Source: UBA6770 sp965661115
Lineage (GTDB): Bacteria; Bacteroidota; Bacteroidia; Flavobacteriales_G; Salibacteraceae
Length of the DNA: 64,000 bases
Direction: 5' to 3'
NCBI GenBank assembly: GCA_965661115.1
Contig: CBFICO010000001.1
Span: forward strand, 1 to 64,000
A program made the translations under genes and the position numbers. Positions within the stretch are counted from its first letter, which is position 1; every line of letters begins with the position of its first letter. A model generated the notes under the pieces. The model worked only from the letters and a program-made list of their open reading frames with translations, was not told the origin of the DNA and made no database searches. Shown piece by piece: positions 51,927 to 59,546 of this stretch.

Positions 51927-52373
51927 ATGTCAGAATTTTCGAAAAAGATTGCTTCAAACCTTGGATTGGTTGCTGCGTTGGTTTTAATGGTTGCATTAGG
52001 TGCTCAATCTTGTAAAAAAGCAGTTACGCCGCCAAAAGCTGAAATCACTATTTTGGACAGTACCGGAACTGCGGTTGCAGACGCTAAGGTGATTTTGTAT
52101 TGCGTTCAGCGCCCAGATGTTGCAGTAGAATGTAATGTTGCAGATACCGAAACAACCGATGGTGTGGGTAAAGTGAACTTTGAGTTTGAAAACCCTGCTG
52201 TATTAAGAGTAGCGGTAGAAAAATACAATACAACAGAAAGAGATACAGGTTCGGGTATCGATTTCGGAACTGTTATCGTGGGCGATACATTATGCGCCGA
52301 AGGATTTATCACTTTAGCTGAAAACGAGGTAACAGAAGAAACATTTGTGTTGGGCAAATGCGAGGATAACTAA
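51927..52373 (+). CDS. Small lipoprotein with Ig-like/carboxypeptidase-regulatory-like domain
   Basis: A 148-aa protein. A hydrophobic helix (LGLVAALVLMVALG) precedes GAQSC, a lipobox-like site with Cys29. The rest is an all-beta domain (AEITILDSTGTAVADAKVILYC, then TDGVGKVNFEFENPAVLRV) of the kind found in carboxypeptidase regulatory-like modules. Three or four Cys could form disulfides. Function unknown; envelope location is inferred from the signal. Confidence 0.65.
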   Translation: MSEFSKKIASNLGLVAALVLMVALGAQSCKKAVTPPKAEITILDSTGTAVADAKVILYCVQRPDVAVECNVADTETTDGVGKVNFEFENPAVLRVAVEKYNTTERDTGSGIDFGTVIVGDTLCAEGFITLAENEVTEETFVLGKCEDN

Positions 52374-52381
52374 TCCTGCTT

Positions 52382-52711
52382 CTAAATTTTTTCTAGATAA
52401 TTTATTGCTGCTTCTTTAAGCAAAACTTGTTGGTCCTTACTTTCTAGTTTGGGTAATTTTTTGGTTCGTTTATAATGCGGCCATTTATCTACATCGTACC
52501 CCTCAAATTCGTAAAATCCGTAGTCGCTCAGTAACCTGCAAACCGCTACGTGCAATACTTCTAATTTTTGTCTTTTGTTGATTTTGTGTTTAACAAATCC
52601 TAATTCTTGCAATCCGATAATAAATAGTACGGCTTGTAAATCCAATTCATCACCAAAATCTGCAGCCAATTTCACAACGGCATTTTTCCAACGTAATTCA
52701 AGTTCTTCCAC
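52382..52711 (-). CDS. Conserved hypothetical protein
   Basis: A 109-aa acidic-basic protein with helical repeats and no signal or membrane segment: LELRWKNAVVKLAADFGDEL, QAVLFIIGLQELGFV, EFEGYDVDKWPHYKR. I have no named family. It is read convergently with the lipoprotein gene, 8 nt apart, and divergently from cvpA, with about 100 nt between the starts. It is probably a real cytosolic protein because its composition is unlike a shadow frame. Confidence 0.65.
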   Translation of the reverse strand: MEELELRWKNAVVKLAADFGDELDLQAVLFIIGLQELGFVKHKINKRQKLEVLHVAVCRLLSDYGFYEFEGYDVDKWPHYKRTKKLPKLESKDQQVLLKEAAINYLEKI

Positions 52712-52790
52712 AAAGCAAAGCTAGATGGTTTTTAACCCTAGCACCTTTAAAAGATGATTTTTAGAATTGGCTATTGCCGAGTGCTTCAGA

Positions 52791-52798
52791 TACTTTTG
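52791..52798 (+). promoter_or_regulatory. -7 box of cvpA promoter
   Basis: TACTTTTG matches TAnnTTTG, 12 nt before the ATG at 52810. It lies inside the longer TTG frame (52774) and so rules that start out. Confidence 0.5.
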
Positions 52799-52809
52799 AT
52801 AACGTGAAT

Positions 52810-53358
52810 ATGCTCGATATAATAATTGCCGTTCCTCTTTTATATGGCATCTATAAAGGATTTACAAGGGGCCTAATTATAGAAATAGCTAGTTTGGTTG
52901 GACTCATTCTGGGTATTTATGGTGGTGTACATTTTTCACACAAAACAGCAGCAATTTTAGGTGACCACATAAACTTAGCCGGCAATGCCATGCAGCTCAC
53001 CTCATTCATTGTTACTTTTTTTGTAATTCTTACGGGGGTTTACTTCTTAGCCAAAATGATAGAAAAAGTTGTGAATCTAGTGGCTATGAAATTCATTAAC
53101 AAGCTTGGTGGAGCAGCTTTTGGGTTGCTAAAAATGGGATTAATTTTAAGTGTGTTCTTAATTGTTGTTGAGGCGCTAGATAGCAGATGGAGTTTTATCC
53201 CCACAGAATTAAAAACAACCTCTCAATTGTACAAACCAACCGCAGCAATTGCACCAATGGTGGTACCCGTATTTAAAGATGCTGAGTGGTTTAATCAGTT
53301 TGAAGTGAACCCGGATAGTTTAGCAAGCGAAGCCGATTTTCCGCCTTTTCAGCCCTGA
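52810..53358 (+). CDS. cvpA: CvpA family membrane protein
   Basis: A 182-aa protein with four predicted membrane helices (MLDIIIAVPLLYGIYKGFTRG, LIIEIASLVGLILGIYG, MQLTSFIVTFFVILTGVYF, LGGAAFGLLKMGLILSVFLIV). The YGIYKGFTRG turn and the GAAFGLLKM motif are typical of CvpA. The family is linked to colicin V production and to bile or stress tolerance, with no clear biochemical role. Start: ATG 52810 or GTG 52804, not TTG 52774. Convergent with pgk, 6 nt apart. Confidence 0.87.
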   Translation: MLDIIIAVPLLYGIYKGFTRGLIIEIASLVGLILGIYGGVHFSHKTAAILGDHINLAGNAMQLTSFIVTFFVILTGVYFLAKMIEKVVNLVAMKFINKLGGAAFGLLKMGLILSVFLIVVEALDSRWSFIPTELKTTSQLYKPTAAIAPMVVPVFKDAEWFNQFEVNPDSLASEADFPPFQP

Positions 53359-53364
53359 ACCAAA

Positions 53365-54558
53365 TTACTGGCTTTCAATAGCTGCAACTCCTGGCAGTTC
53401 TTTACCTTCAATAAGCTCAAGCAACGCTCCGCCGCCGGTAGATACATACGAAACGTGATTTTTTAGCTCGTATTTATTTATAGCTGCCACAGAATCGCCA
53501 CCACCTACCAAGGAATAAGCTCCGTATTCTGTTGCTGAAACTACCGCATATGCCACCTTCTTTGTTCCCGCTTGAAAATTGTCCAACTCAAAAACACCCA
53601 TTGGGCCATTCCATAAAATGGTTTTAGATTCTCGGATACAAGTTGCGTAATGCTCGGTTGCTTCTGGACCTATATCAAGCCCCATCCAACCCGACTCTAT
53701 TTCGCTAGAATTCACGTTTTTTTTATTGGCGTCGTTACTAAATGCATCTGCCACAACAGAATCTTGCGGAATAAGAATACGAACGCCTTTTTCTTCTGCC
53801 ACTTCCAAAATTGCTTTTGCTTCAGAAACGTAATCTTCTTCTATTAATGAGTTGCCCACTTCTCCACCCATGGCTTTAACAAAGGTGTACGACATTCCAC
53901 CGCCAATAATTAGGTTGTCGAGCTTATCCATTAAGTTTTGAATGATGGATATTTTACTAGAAACCTTTGCGCCACCAATAATCATTGTGAAAGGCTTAGC
54001 TGCACTTTGCATCACATTCTGAACACTCTCTAACTCTTTTTGCATCAATAACCCAAAGCAGGCATTTCCTTTAAAGTTATTTACAATTACAGCAGTACTT
54101 GCGTGAGCACGATGAGCAGTTCCAAAGGCATCATTCACGTAAATATCTCCGTGAGCAGATAGTTTTTTCGCAAATGCTTCGTCTCCACTTTTTTCTTCGT
54201 TGTAAAATCTAAGGTTATCCAATAAAACCACATTACCGGGCTGAAGGCCGGCGGTTACAGAAAACGCATTATCACCAATACAATCGCCAGCAAAAATCAC
54301 GCTTCTTCCTAAAAGATCTTCCAGTTTGTAAACTATATTCTCTAAAGTAAATGCTGCATCATAACCACCTTTCGGGCGACCTATATGAGACATTAATACT
54401 ACTGAACCACCATTATCTAAAATGTGATTAACAGTAGGCAAAGCCGCCTGAATTCGTGTAGTATCCGTTACTCGCTTATCGTGGTTTAATGGAACATTAA
54501 AGTCAACTCGAATTAATGCTCTTTTGCCTTCGAAAGAAAAATCGTTTAGTGTTTTCAT
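53365..54558 (-). CDS. pgk: Phosphoglycerate kinase
   Basis: Makes ATP from 1,3-bisphosphoglycerate in glycolysis. It is 397 aa with the standard blocks: IRVDFNVPLN, LMSHIGRPKG, NDAFGTAHRAHAS, IIGGAKVSSKI, ILWNGPMGVFE and LVGGGDSVAA. ATG 54558 is used; the frame extends to 54609 but the -7 box TATCTTTG (54584-54591) lies in it. Confidence 0.96.
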   Translation of the reverse strand: MKTLNDFSFEGKRALIRVDFNVPLNHDKRVTDTTRIQAALPTVNHILDNGGSVVLMSHIGRPKGGYDAAFTLENIVYKLEDLLGRSVIFAGDCIGDNAFSVTAGLQPGNVVLLDNLRFYNEEKSGDEAFAKKLSAHGDIYVNDAFGTAHRAHASTAVIVNNFKGNACFGLLMQKELESVQNVMQSAAKPFTMIIGGAKVSSKISIIQNLMDKLDNLIIGGGMSYTFVKAMGGEVGNSLIEEDYVSEAKAILEVAEEKGVRILIPQDSVVADAFSNDANKKNVNSSEIESGWMGLDIGPEATEHYATCIRESKTILWNGPMGVFELDNFQAGTKKVAYAVVSATEYGAYSLVGGGDSVAAINKYELKNHVSYVSTGGGALLELIEGKELPGVAAIESQ

Positions 54559-54583
54559 TATTGAATTGTGTGCGTAAGTTAAG

Positions 54584-54591
54584 CAAAGATA
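54584..54591 (-). promoter_or_regulatory. -7 box of pgk promoter
   Basis: Minus-strand TATCTTTG matches TAnnTTTG, 25 nt before the pgk ATG. Confidence 0.45.
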
Positions 54592-54641
54592 ATTTCGGAA
54601 TTTAATCACGAGGTATATAGTTCTCTAAAATTGGCTTTTTC

Positions 54642-54649
54642 TACTTTTG
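54642..54649 (+). promoter_or_regulatory. -7 box of the holB operon
   Basis: TACTTTTG matches TAnnTTTG and ends only 6 nt before the ATG at 54656. If used, transcription would begin at or next to the start codon, giving a leaderless message. Confidence 0.45.
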
Positions 54650-54655
54650 GGCTTC

Positions 54656-55795
54656 ATGAATTTTGAGGAAGTTTACGGAAATCAAAAGGTAAAAGACCAT
54701 TTTTTAGATGCGCTAAGAAATAGTCGTATTCCTCATGCACAGCTGTTTTGCGGACCAGAAGGAAGTGGAACTTTACCCATGGCTTTAGCCTACATTAAAA
54801 CCATAATCCAGTACATAAAAAATGGCAAATGGAATGAAGATGTGGATAATACGGGCGATATAAAAATAGATAAACTCGTTCATCCCGATATACATTTCTC
54901 TTTTCCTGTAAACAAAACTGAATCAGTAAAAGGCGACAAATTACGCAGCGACGATTTTATTGATTTATGGCGCGAGGCGGTTCAAGAAATGCCCTACATG
55001 AGTTTAAATGCATGGTATAATCATATTGGTTTACTTAATGCTCAAGGCAATATTTCTGTACACGAAAGCTCAAACATCATGAAAAAGTTGAGCTTAAAAC
55101 CTTTTGAGAGCGAGTATAAGTTCATGGTAATTTGGCAAGCTGAACGGATACATCAATCCGCCGCCAACAAATTGCTAAAATTAATTGAGGAGCCACCAGA
55201 AAAAACGGTATTTATACTAATTGCGCAGAGCACAGAAAACATTCTTCCAACCATATTATCTAGATGTCAATTGGTTCAGTTTTCTAGCATAGACAAAACT
55301 TCAATGCAAGAAGCTCTTTCCAAAAATCAGGAATTGTCGAGTGCTCAAATATCCAACATTGTGCAACTGAGTGAAGGCAATCTCAATAAGGCTTATGAGC
55401 TGATAAACCACGACAAACAACTTGAGTTTAATCAAGAAAATTTTGCAGAATGGATGCGTATGTGTTTTAAAAAAGACATGGCTAGTATCTATAAGTGGAT
55501 TGATAAAATCAGTCGCGAAAACCGAGAACACCTCAAGCTCTTTTTTGATTACGGGTTACATGTTTTTAGAGAAAGTTTAATCATGAATTTTGGCGGACCC
55601 GAACTTCAATTAATTGAGGAATCGGAAAATGGGTTTGTAAAAAAATTCTCTCGTTATGTAACTTCAACTAACTGCCAAGAGTTTGTAGAAGCCTTTGAAA
55701 CCGCTAGACATGACATTGGCAGAAACTGCAATCCTAAAATTGTAATGATGGATGTTTCACTGATAGTGTTAACCAATATTCATCCTAAAAAATAG
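54656..55795 (+). CDS. holB: DNA polymerase III delta' subunit (HolB)
   Basis: A 379-aa clamp-loader subunit of the AAA+ family. The Walker-A-like loop is GPEGSGTLPMA, with Thr in place of the usual Lys, as expected for a subunit that does not bind ATP. The SRC motif is LSRCQLVQF and the helical C-terminal collar domain follows. ATG 54656 is chosen. It begins a co-directional run with ricT and gldH, an arrangement I know from other Bacteroidota. Confidence 0.87.
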   Translation: MNFEEVYGNQKVKDHFLDALRNSRIPHAQLFCGPEGSGTLPMALAYIKTIIQYIKNGKWNEDVDNTGDIKIDKLVHPDIHFSFPVNKTESVKGDKLRSDDFIDLWREAVQEMPYMSLNAWYNHIGLLNAQGNISVHESSNIMKKLSLKPFESEYKFMVIWQAERIHQSAANKLLKLIEEPPEKTVFILIAQSTENILPTILSRCQLVQFSSIDKTSMQEALSKNQELSSAQISNIVQLSEGNLNKAYELINHDKQLEFNQENFAEWMRMCFKKDMASIYKWIDKISRENREHLKLFFDYGLHVFRESLIMNFGGPELQLIEESENGFVKKFSRYVTSTNCQEFVEAFETARHDIGRNCNPKIVMMDVSLIVLTNIHPKK

Positions 55796-55892
55796 CTTCA
55801 AAACGCTGCTGGTTTTATAATAACTTTGTGGCAATTGTAGAACCCAAGTTGCTTTTTGTTTTTTATAAAAAGCACTCAATATATATTTAAAC

Positions 55893-57206
55893 ATGGCATG
55901 TGGAAGTTGTTCTGGAGTAGCATGCGGCATCGCATCAGGAGGTGTACCAGCAGGTTGCGGCAACAACGGGCACTGTAAATCAGGTGGTTGCGGAAAACTC
56001 GATGTATTCGATTGGCTGGCAGGTATGGAATCAACAGCCATAAACTCAGCTCCTTTAGCCGAAGTTCGTTTTAAAAATACTAGAAAAGAATACTACCGAT
56101 ACGGAACAAGTATTTCTCCATCTGTTGGCGACCCAGTAGTTGTTGAGGCATCGCACGGAACAGATGTTGGTACTGTTACCCTTACAGGCGAATTGGTGCG
56201 TGTTCAACTTCAAAAAAAGAACCCAAAAGCCAACATAAATAGTCTTAGCAGAGTAATTAGGTTAGCCAAACAAGAGGATATAGACCTTTGGCAAAATGCC
56301 CAGAAAAAAGAAGACGAAACTATGGTTGCCGCCAGAAAAATGGCAACTGAGTTAAAACTCGATATGAAAATTTCTGATGTAGAATATCAAGGCGATGGCA
56401 CAAAGGCAATTTTCTATTATACCTCAGAAGGTCGTGTAGATTTTAGAGAGCTTATCAAAAAATTTGCTGGCACATTTAAGGTGCGCGTAGAAATGAAACA
56501 AATTGGTGCTCGCCAAGAGGCCGGTCGTGTTGGAGGAATAGGAAGCTGCGGTAGAGAACTGTGCTGTTCTACATGGCTTACCGACTTCAGATCAGTTTCT
56601 ACATCTGCTGCCAGATATCAACAATTGGCAATCAATCCGATTAAGCTAGCGGGTCAGTGTGGTAAATTAAAATGCTGCTTAAATTATGAGTTAGACTCAT
56701 ATTTAGATGCACTTAAAGAGTTTCCGGAAGGAGATATAAAGCTGAAAACCAAAAGGGATATCGCCTTCCTTAAAAAAACAGACATTTTCAAAAAAATTCT
56801 CTGGTTTAACTCTAAGGAGGAGCCAACAGTTTTCCATCCATTAAAATTGGATACTGTAAAGAAAATTCTGGAAATGAATAAAAAGAATCAGTTTCCAGAA
56901 AGCTTAAAGCAATTTGCTTTTGATATTATCCCGATTGAAGAAAATTTACCCGATTACGAAAATGTGGTTGGACAAGATGACTTAAATAGATTCAATAAAG
57001 ACAACAAAAAACGCAATAATCGAAATCGTAATAAACGAAAGGAAAAGCCTCAAAATCAAGGCAATAAACCACGGAATAAAAACAATAACCAGCAAGGGCA
57101 AAACAAAAAAAATCAGCAGCCTAAAAACTCAAACAATAACAACCCTAACAGAAATAATAGAAACAGAAAAAAACAACAATCAAATAATAAATCTAAAAAC
57201 TCATAG
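55893..57206 (+). CDS. ricT: PSP1-domain protein, RicT-like
   Basis: A 437-aa protein with three parts. Residues 1-34 are Cys-rich (Cys3, 6, 11, 22, 28, 33). The PSP1 core (about 45-310) has VVVEASHGTDVGTV, RVEMKQIGARQEAGRVGGIG, CGRELCCSTW and QCGKLKCCLNYELD; the latter Cys cluster can hold an iron-sulfur site. The last 80 residues are Asn/Lys/Arg-rich low complexity. Bacillus RicT acts with RicA and RicF on RNA processing. Here it is directly joined to gldH, with no gap between stop and start. Confidence 0.88.
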   Translation: MACGSCSGVACGIASGGVPAGCGNNGHCKSGGCGKLDVFDWLAGMESTAINSAPLAEVRFKNTRKEYYRYGTSISPSVGDPVVVEASHGTDVGTVTLTGELVRVQLQKKNPKANINSLSRVIRLAKQEDIDLWQNAQKKEDETMVAARKMATELKLDMKISDVEYQGDGTKAIFYYTSEGRVDFRELIKKFAGTFKVRVEMKQIGARQEAGRVGGIGSCGRELCCSTWLTDFRSVSTSAARYQQLAINPIKLAGQCGKLKCCLNYELDSYLDALKEFPEGDIKLKTKRDIAFLKKTDIFKKILWFNSKEEPTVFHPLKLDTVKKILEMNKKNQFPESLKQFAFDIIPIEENLPDYENVVGQDDLNRFNKDNKKRNNRNRNKRKEKPQNQGNKPRNKNNNQQGQNKKNQQPKNSNNNNPNRNNRNRKKQQSNNKSKNS

Positions 57207-57668
57207 ATGAAGAGAGGATTGTTCTTGCTGGTTAGTTTGGTGCTTTTTGCGGGCTGTGATTTTTCAAGAGTCTTTGAAGCGAATACACCCATTGAAAATG
57301 CAAAGTGGAAACAAACGCAAGCAGTTTCTTTTAATTTCGAATTAGAAAGCGTAGCTCAAGCCTATCACTTGTATTTTAACCTAAGAAACAATCAAACCTT
57401 TAAATACAGCAATCTATATGTGCTATCGGAACTAAAAACACCGTCTGGTAGCTTAGAGAAAGATACGCTTGAGTTTATCCTTGCCGACAGAAATGGAAAG
57501 TGGTTAGGTAAAACAGGAGGTGCACTAGTAACCCACCAAATTATGTTTCAACGCAATGTTGTTTTCCCTGATACCGGAACCTACAGCATTTCATTTTCTC
57601 AAATCATGAGAGATATAGCCCTAGCAGGAGTTACCGACGTTGGTTTTCGCCTTGAAAAATCAGAGTAA
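57207..57668 (+). CDS. gldH: Gliding motility lipoprotein GldH
   Basis: A 153-aa lipoprotein (LVLFAGC, lipid Cys16). The sequence follows the GldH pattern: RVFEANTPIENAKWK, FELESVAQAYHLYFNLRN, YSNLYVLSELKTPSG, QIMFQRNVVFPDTGTYSI. In gliding Flavobacteriia GldH is needed for motility; homologues are also present in many non-gliding members. Its ATG begins the base after the ricT stop. Convergent with the next gene, 2 nt apart. Confidence 0.92.
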   Translation: MKRGLFLLVSLVLFAGCDFSRVFEANTPIENAKWKQTQAVSFNFELESVAQAYHLYFNLRNNQTFKYSNLYVLSELKTPSGSLEKDTLEFILADRNGKWLGKTGGALVTHQIMFQRNVVFPDTGTYSISFSQIMRDIALAGVTDVGFRLEKSE

Positions 57669-57670
57669 GC

Positions 57671-58480
57671 TTAAAGTTTTACCAGCGTTTTATTGATATC
57701 TCCAGTTGCATTTACAACTTTGTAAACTCCGTAGTCTATATCTGAAATATCGAGTTTCGACTCCCCTGAAGGAAGTTCAAAGGTTTTAACTGTTTCACCC
57801 GATAAACTTATCAGTTGTATTGTTTCAGGCTCTTCTAACACCATCCATGCTGCGTTCTGAGCAGGGTTTGGGAACAACTTTACTACGCTTGAAGTTGCTT
57901 CAACAACACTTGTTGTAGTGGTGTCTCCACCTTTTTCATTTACTTCTAAAGTACCTTGATAAATTTTATCGCCAGTTGTATTCGACATTCCGTCTGATGC
58001 ATTTCCAGCTGCATAAAAGTTCACTTTTCCTGTGCCTGCGCTTGGTGCAGTCCATTTAAATGCCCATTCTTTTTTATCTGTGCCTGCAGTAGTCGTTGGT
58101 TTATGACTCATATACTTTGTTGCTACTATATTGGTTCCTGATCCGGCAGTTAAATCTCCTAACTCTGTACCATCAGTTTTTTGTGCGGAAAAAGAAAACC
58201 CAAATTTTGAAACACCCGTTTGGGCTAAAGTAACGGTTACATTATACTCTGTTCCTGGAGTGTAACCCTCGGCAGGAATATCGGTTGTAATCATGTTGTT
58301 ATACGCAGTAGCTCCTCCACCATGACAACCGCCATTTGTTCCGCAAGTTTTACCATCTGCTGGAGAGCCTGTGTAACCACCAGGTGCTGAACTACTTGAG
58401 TTGGATGCTAATCCGAAAATGGTGGCACTACCAACGGCAGTTAATAAAGTGAGTCGGATGTATCTAAAAGAGGTTTTCAT
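57671..58480 (-). CDS. Choice-of-anchor V/Reeler-like protein with T9SS domain
   Basis: A 269-aa secreted protein with an N-terminal signal sequence. The mature start has GGYTGSPADGKTC and GGCHGG: in related proteins this site is C-x2-C-H, but here it is Cys-x5-Cys-His. A beta domain follows (EYNVTVTLAQTGVSKFGF ... ATKYMSHK ... EWAFKWTAPSAGTGKVNFYA), like Reeler or choice-of-anchor V domains. A T9SS type A tail ends it (VKLFPNPAQNAAWMVL). Function unknown. It may be cotranscribed with the M28 gene upstream (62 nt). Confidence 0.8.
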   Translation of the reverse strand: MKTSFRYIRLTLLTAVGSATIFGLASNSSSSAPGGYTGSPADGKTCGTNGGCHGGGATAYNNMITTDIPAEGYTPGTEYNVTVTLAQTGVSKFGFSFSAQKTDGTELGDLTAGSGTNIVATKYMSHKPTTTAGTDKKEWAFKWTAPSAGTGKVNFYAAGNASDGMSNTTGDKIYQGTLEVNEKGGDTTTTSVVEATSSVVKLFPNPAQNAAWMVLEEPETIQLISLSGETVKTFELPSGESKLDISDIDYGVYKVVNATGDINKTLVKL

Positions 58481-58542
58481 AGGATTATATTTTGAGTGTT
58501 TGAGAGAAAGACGTTTAAAACCAATAAATGGTTTGACAGAAT

Positions 58543-59544
58543 TTAACTTTCTCTATAAATCAGCTCCAAAACTACTTCGCCTACTACACCTAAAGTTGTC
58601 TTGTCTATTACATTTAGGTTATCTGAATGTCGGTGGTGAAAATCACCAAAGTCACTTTTGTAAGGATCGTAATGTATGATATCAATGCTAGGGATATTCG
58701 CTAATTTATTTACATACAGATGATCATCGGTTATACCACCTCTAGCCTCTGTTTGAATAAAATAATCGCCATATCCAAGCTTATTTGCTAAATACCAAAC
58801 TTTATTAACCAACTGTGGATTAAATTGCATGGAAACTCCTTCCTTGGGGAAAACCGCATTCTTTGCGCCTACCATGTCTAATAAAACGCCATATTTCGGT
58901 TTAACATAACTACTTGACAGGTTATTTGCCCAGTATTGAGAACCTAAACACCAGGTATCACCGTTTTGCCCTCCCATCATAGAAGACGGTTGCCCATAAT
59001 CTTCAGCATCAAACAGTATTATATCGATGCCAATATTTGGCTTTAGTTCCGATTGATCGATTGCCCTTGCCAACTCCATTAAAACTCCAACACCCGAGGC
59101 TCCATCGTTTGCACCATCTATGGCCGCGCTTTTTCTTGAATCATCTCTGTCGGCAAAAGGGCGAGTATCCCAATGCGCCATAAGTAGAATGCGCTTTTTA
59201 TTTGCTGTATCGAATCTGGCAATAACGTTTTTAACCGCTATATTTTTACCATTAAAAGTAGTAGCCTCTCCCAACTGCAACTCGGTTTGCCATCGTTGAT
59301 TGTTGAAGTATTCTACAAAATAATTTGCAGCTTGTTTATGCGCATTAGAACCGGGAACTCTGGGGCCAAATTCAACTTGCTTTTTTATATAATGATATGC
59401 TGAATCTGAATTAAATGATGGTTTTTCTACCGGCGTAAACTTAGCTACCTCAACAGGCTTTGCTTTTGATTTTCTTTTATTGGTGTCTTCAGCACATCCA
59501 AAAAAAATTGCAACAACCAGAACCCAAATAACTTTCTTGAACAT
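58543..59544 (-). CDS. M28-fold glutaminyl cyclase-like lipoprotein
   Basis: A 333-aa lipoprotein (FFGC, Cys17) of the M28 peptidase fold. The zinc ligands sit in AHWDTRPFADRD, DGANDGASG and DAEDYGQP, with later His and Asp in SIDIIHYDPYKSDFGDFHH. This set is that of animal-type (type II) glutaminyl cyclases, which convert an N-terminal Gln into pyroglutamate; Bacteroidota carry it in the envelope. In this window nearly all signal-peptidase-I substrates begin with Gln when mature, so this enzyme has many clients here. The peptidase alternative cannot be ruled out by sequence alone. Confidence 0.88.
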   Translation of the reverse strand: MFKKVIWVLVVAIFFGCAEDTNKRKSKAKPVEVAKFTPVEKPSFNSDSAYHYIKKQVEFGPRVPGSNAHKQAANYFVEYFNNQRWQTELQLGEATTFNGKNIAVKNVIARFDTANKKRILLMAHWDTRPFADRDDSRKSAAIDGANDGASGVGVLMELARAIDQSELKPNIGIDIILFDAEDYGQPSSMMGGQNGDTWCLGSQYWANNLSSSYVKPKYGVLLDMVGAKNAVFPKEGVSMQFNPQLVNKVWYLANKLGYGDYFIQTEARGGITDDHLYVNKLANIPSIDIIHYDPYKSDFGDFHHRHSDNLNVIDKTTLGVVGEVVLELIYRES

Positions 59545-59546
59545 GC

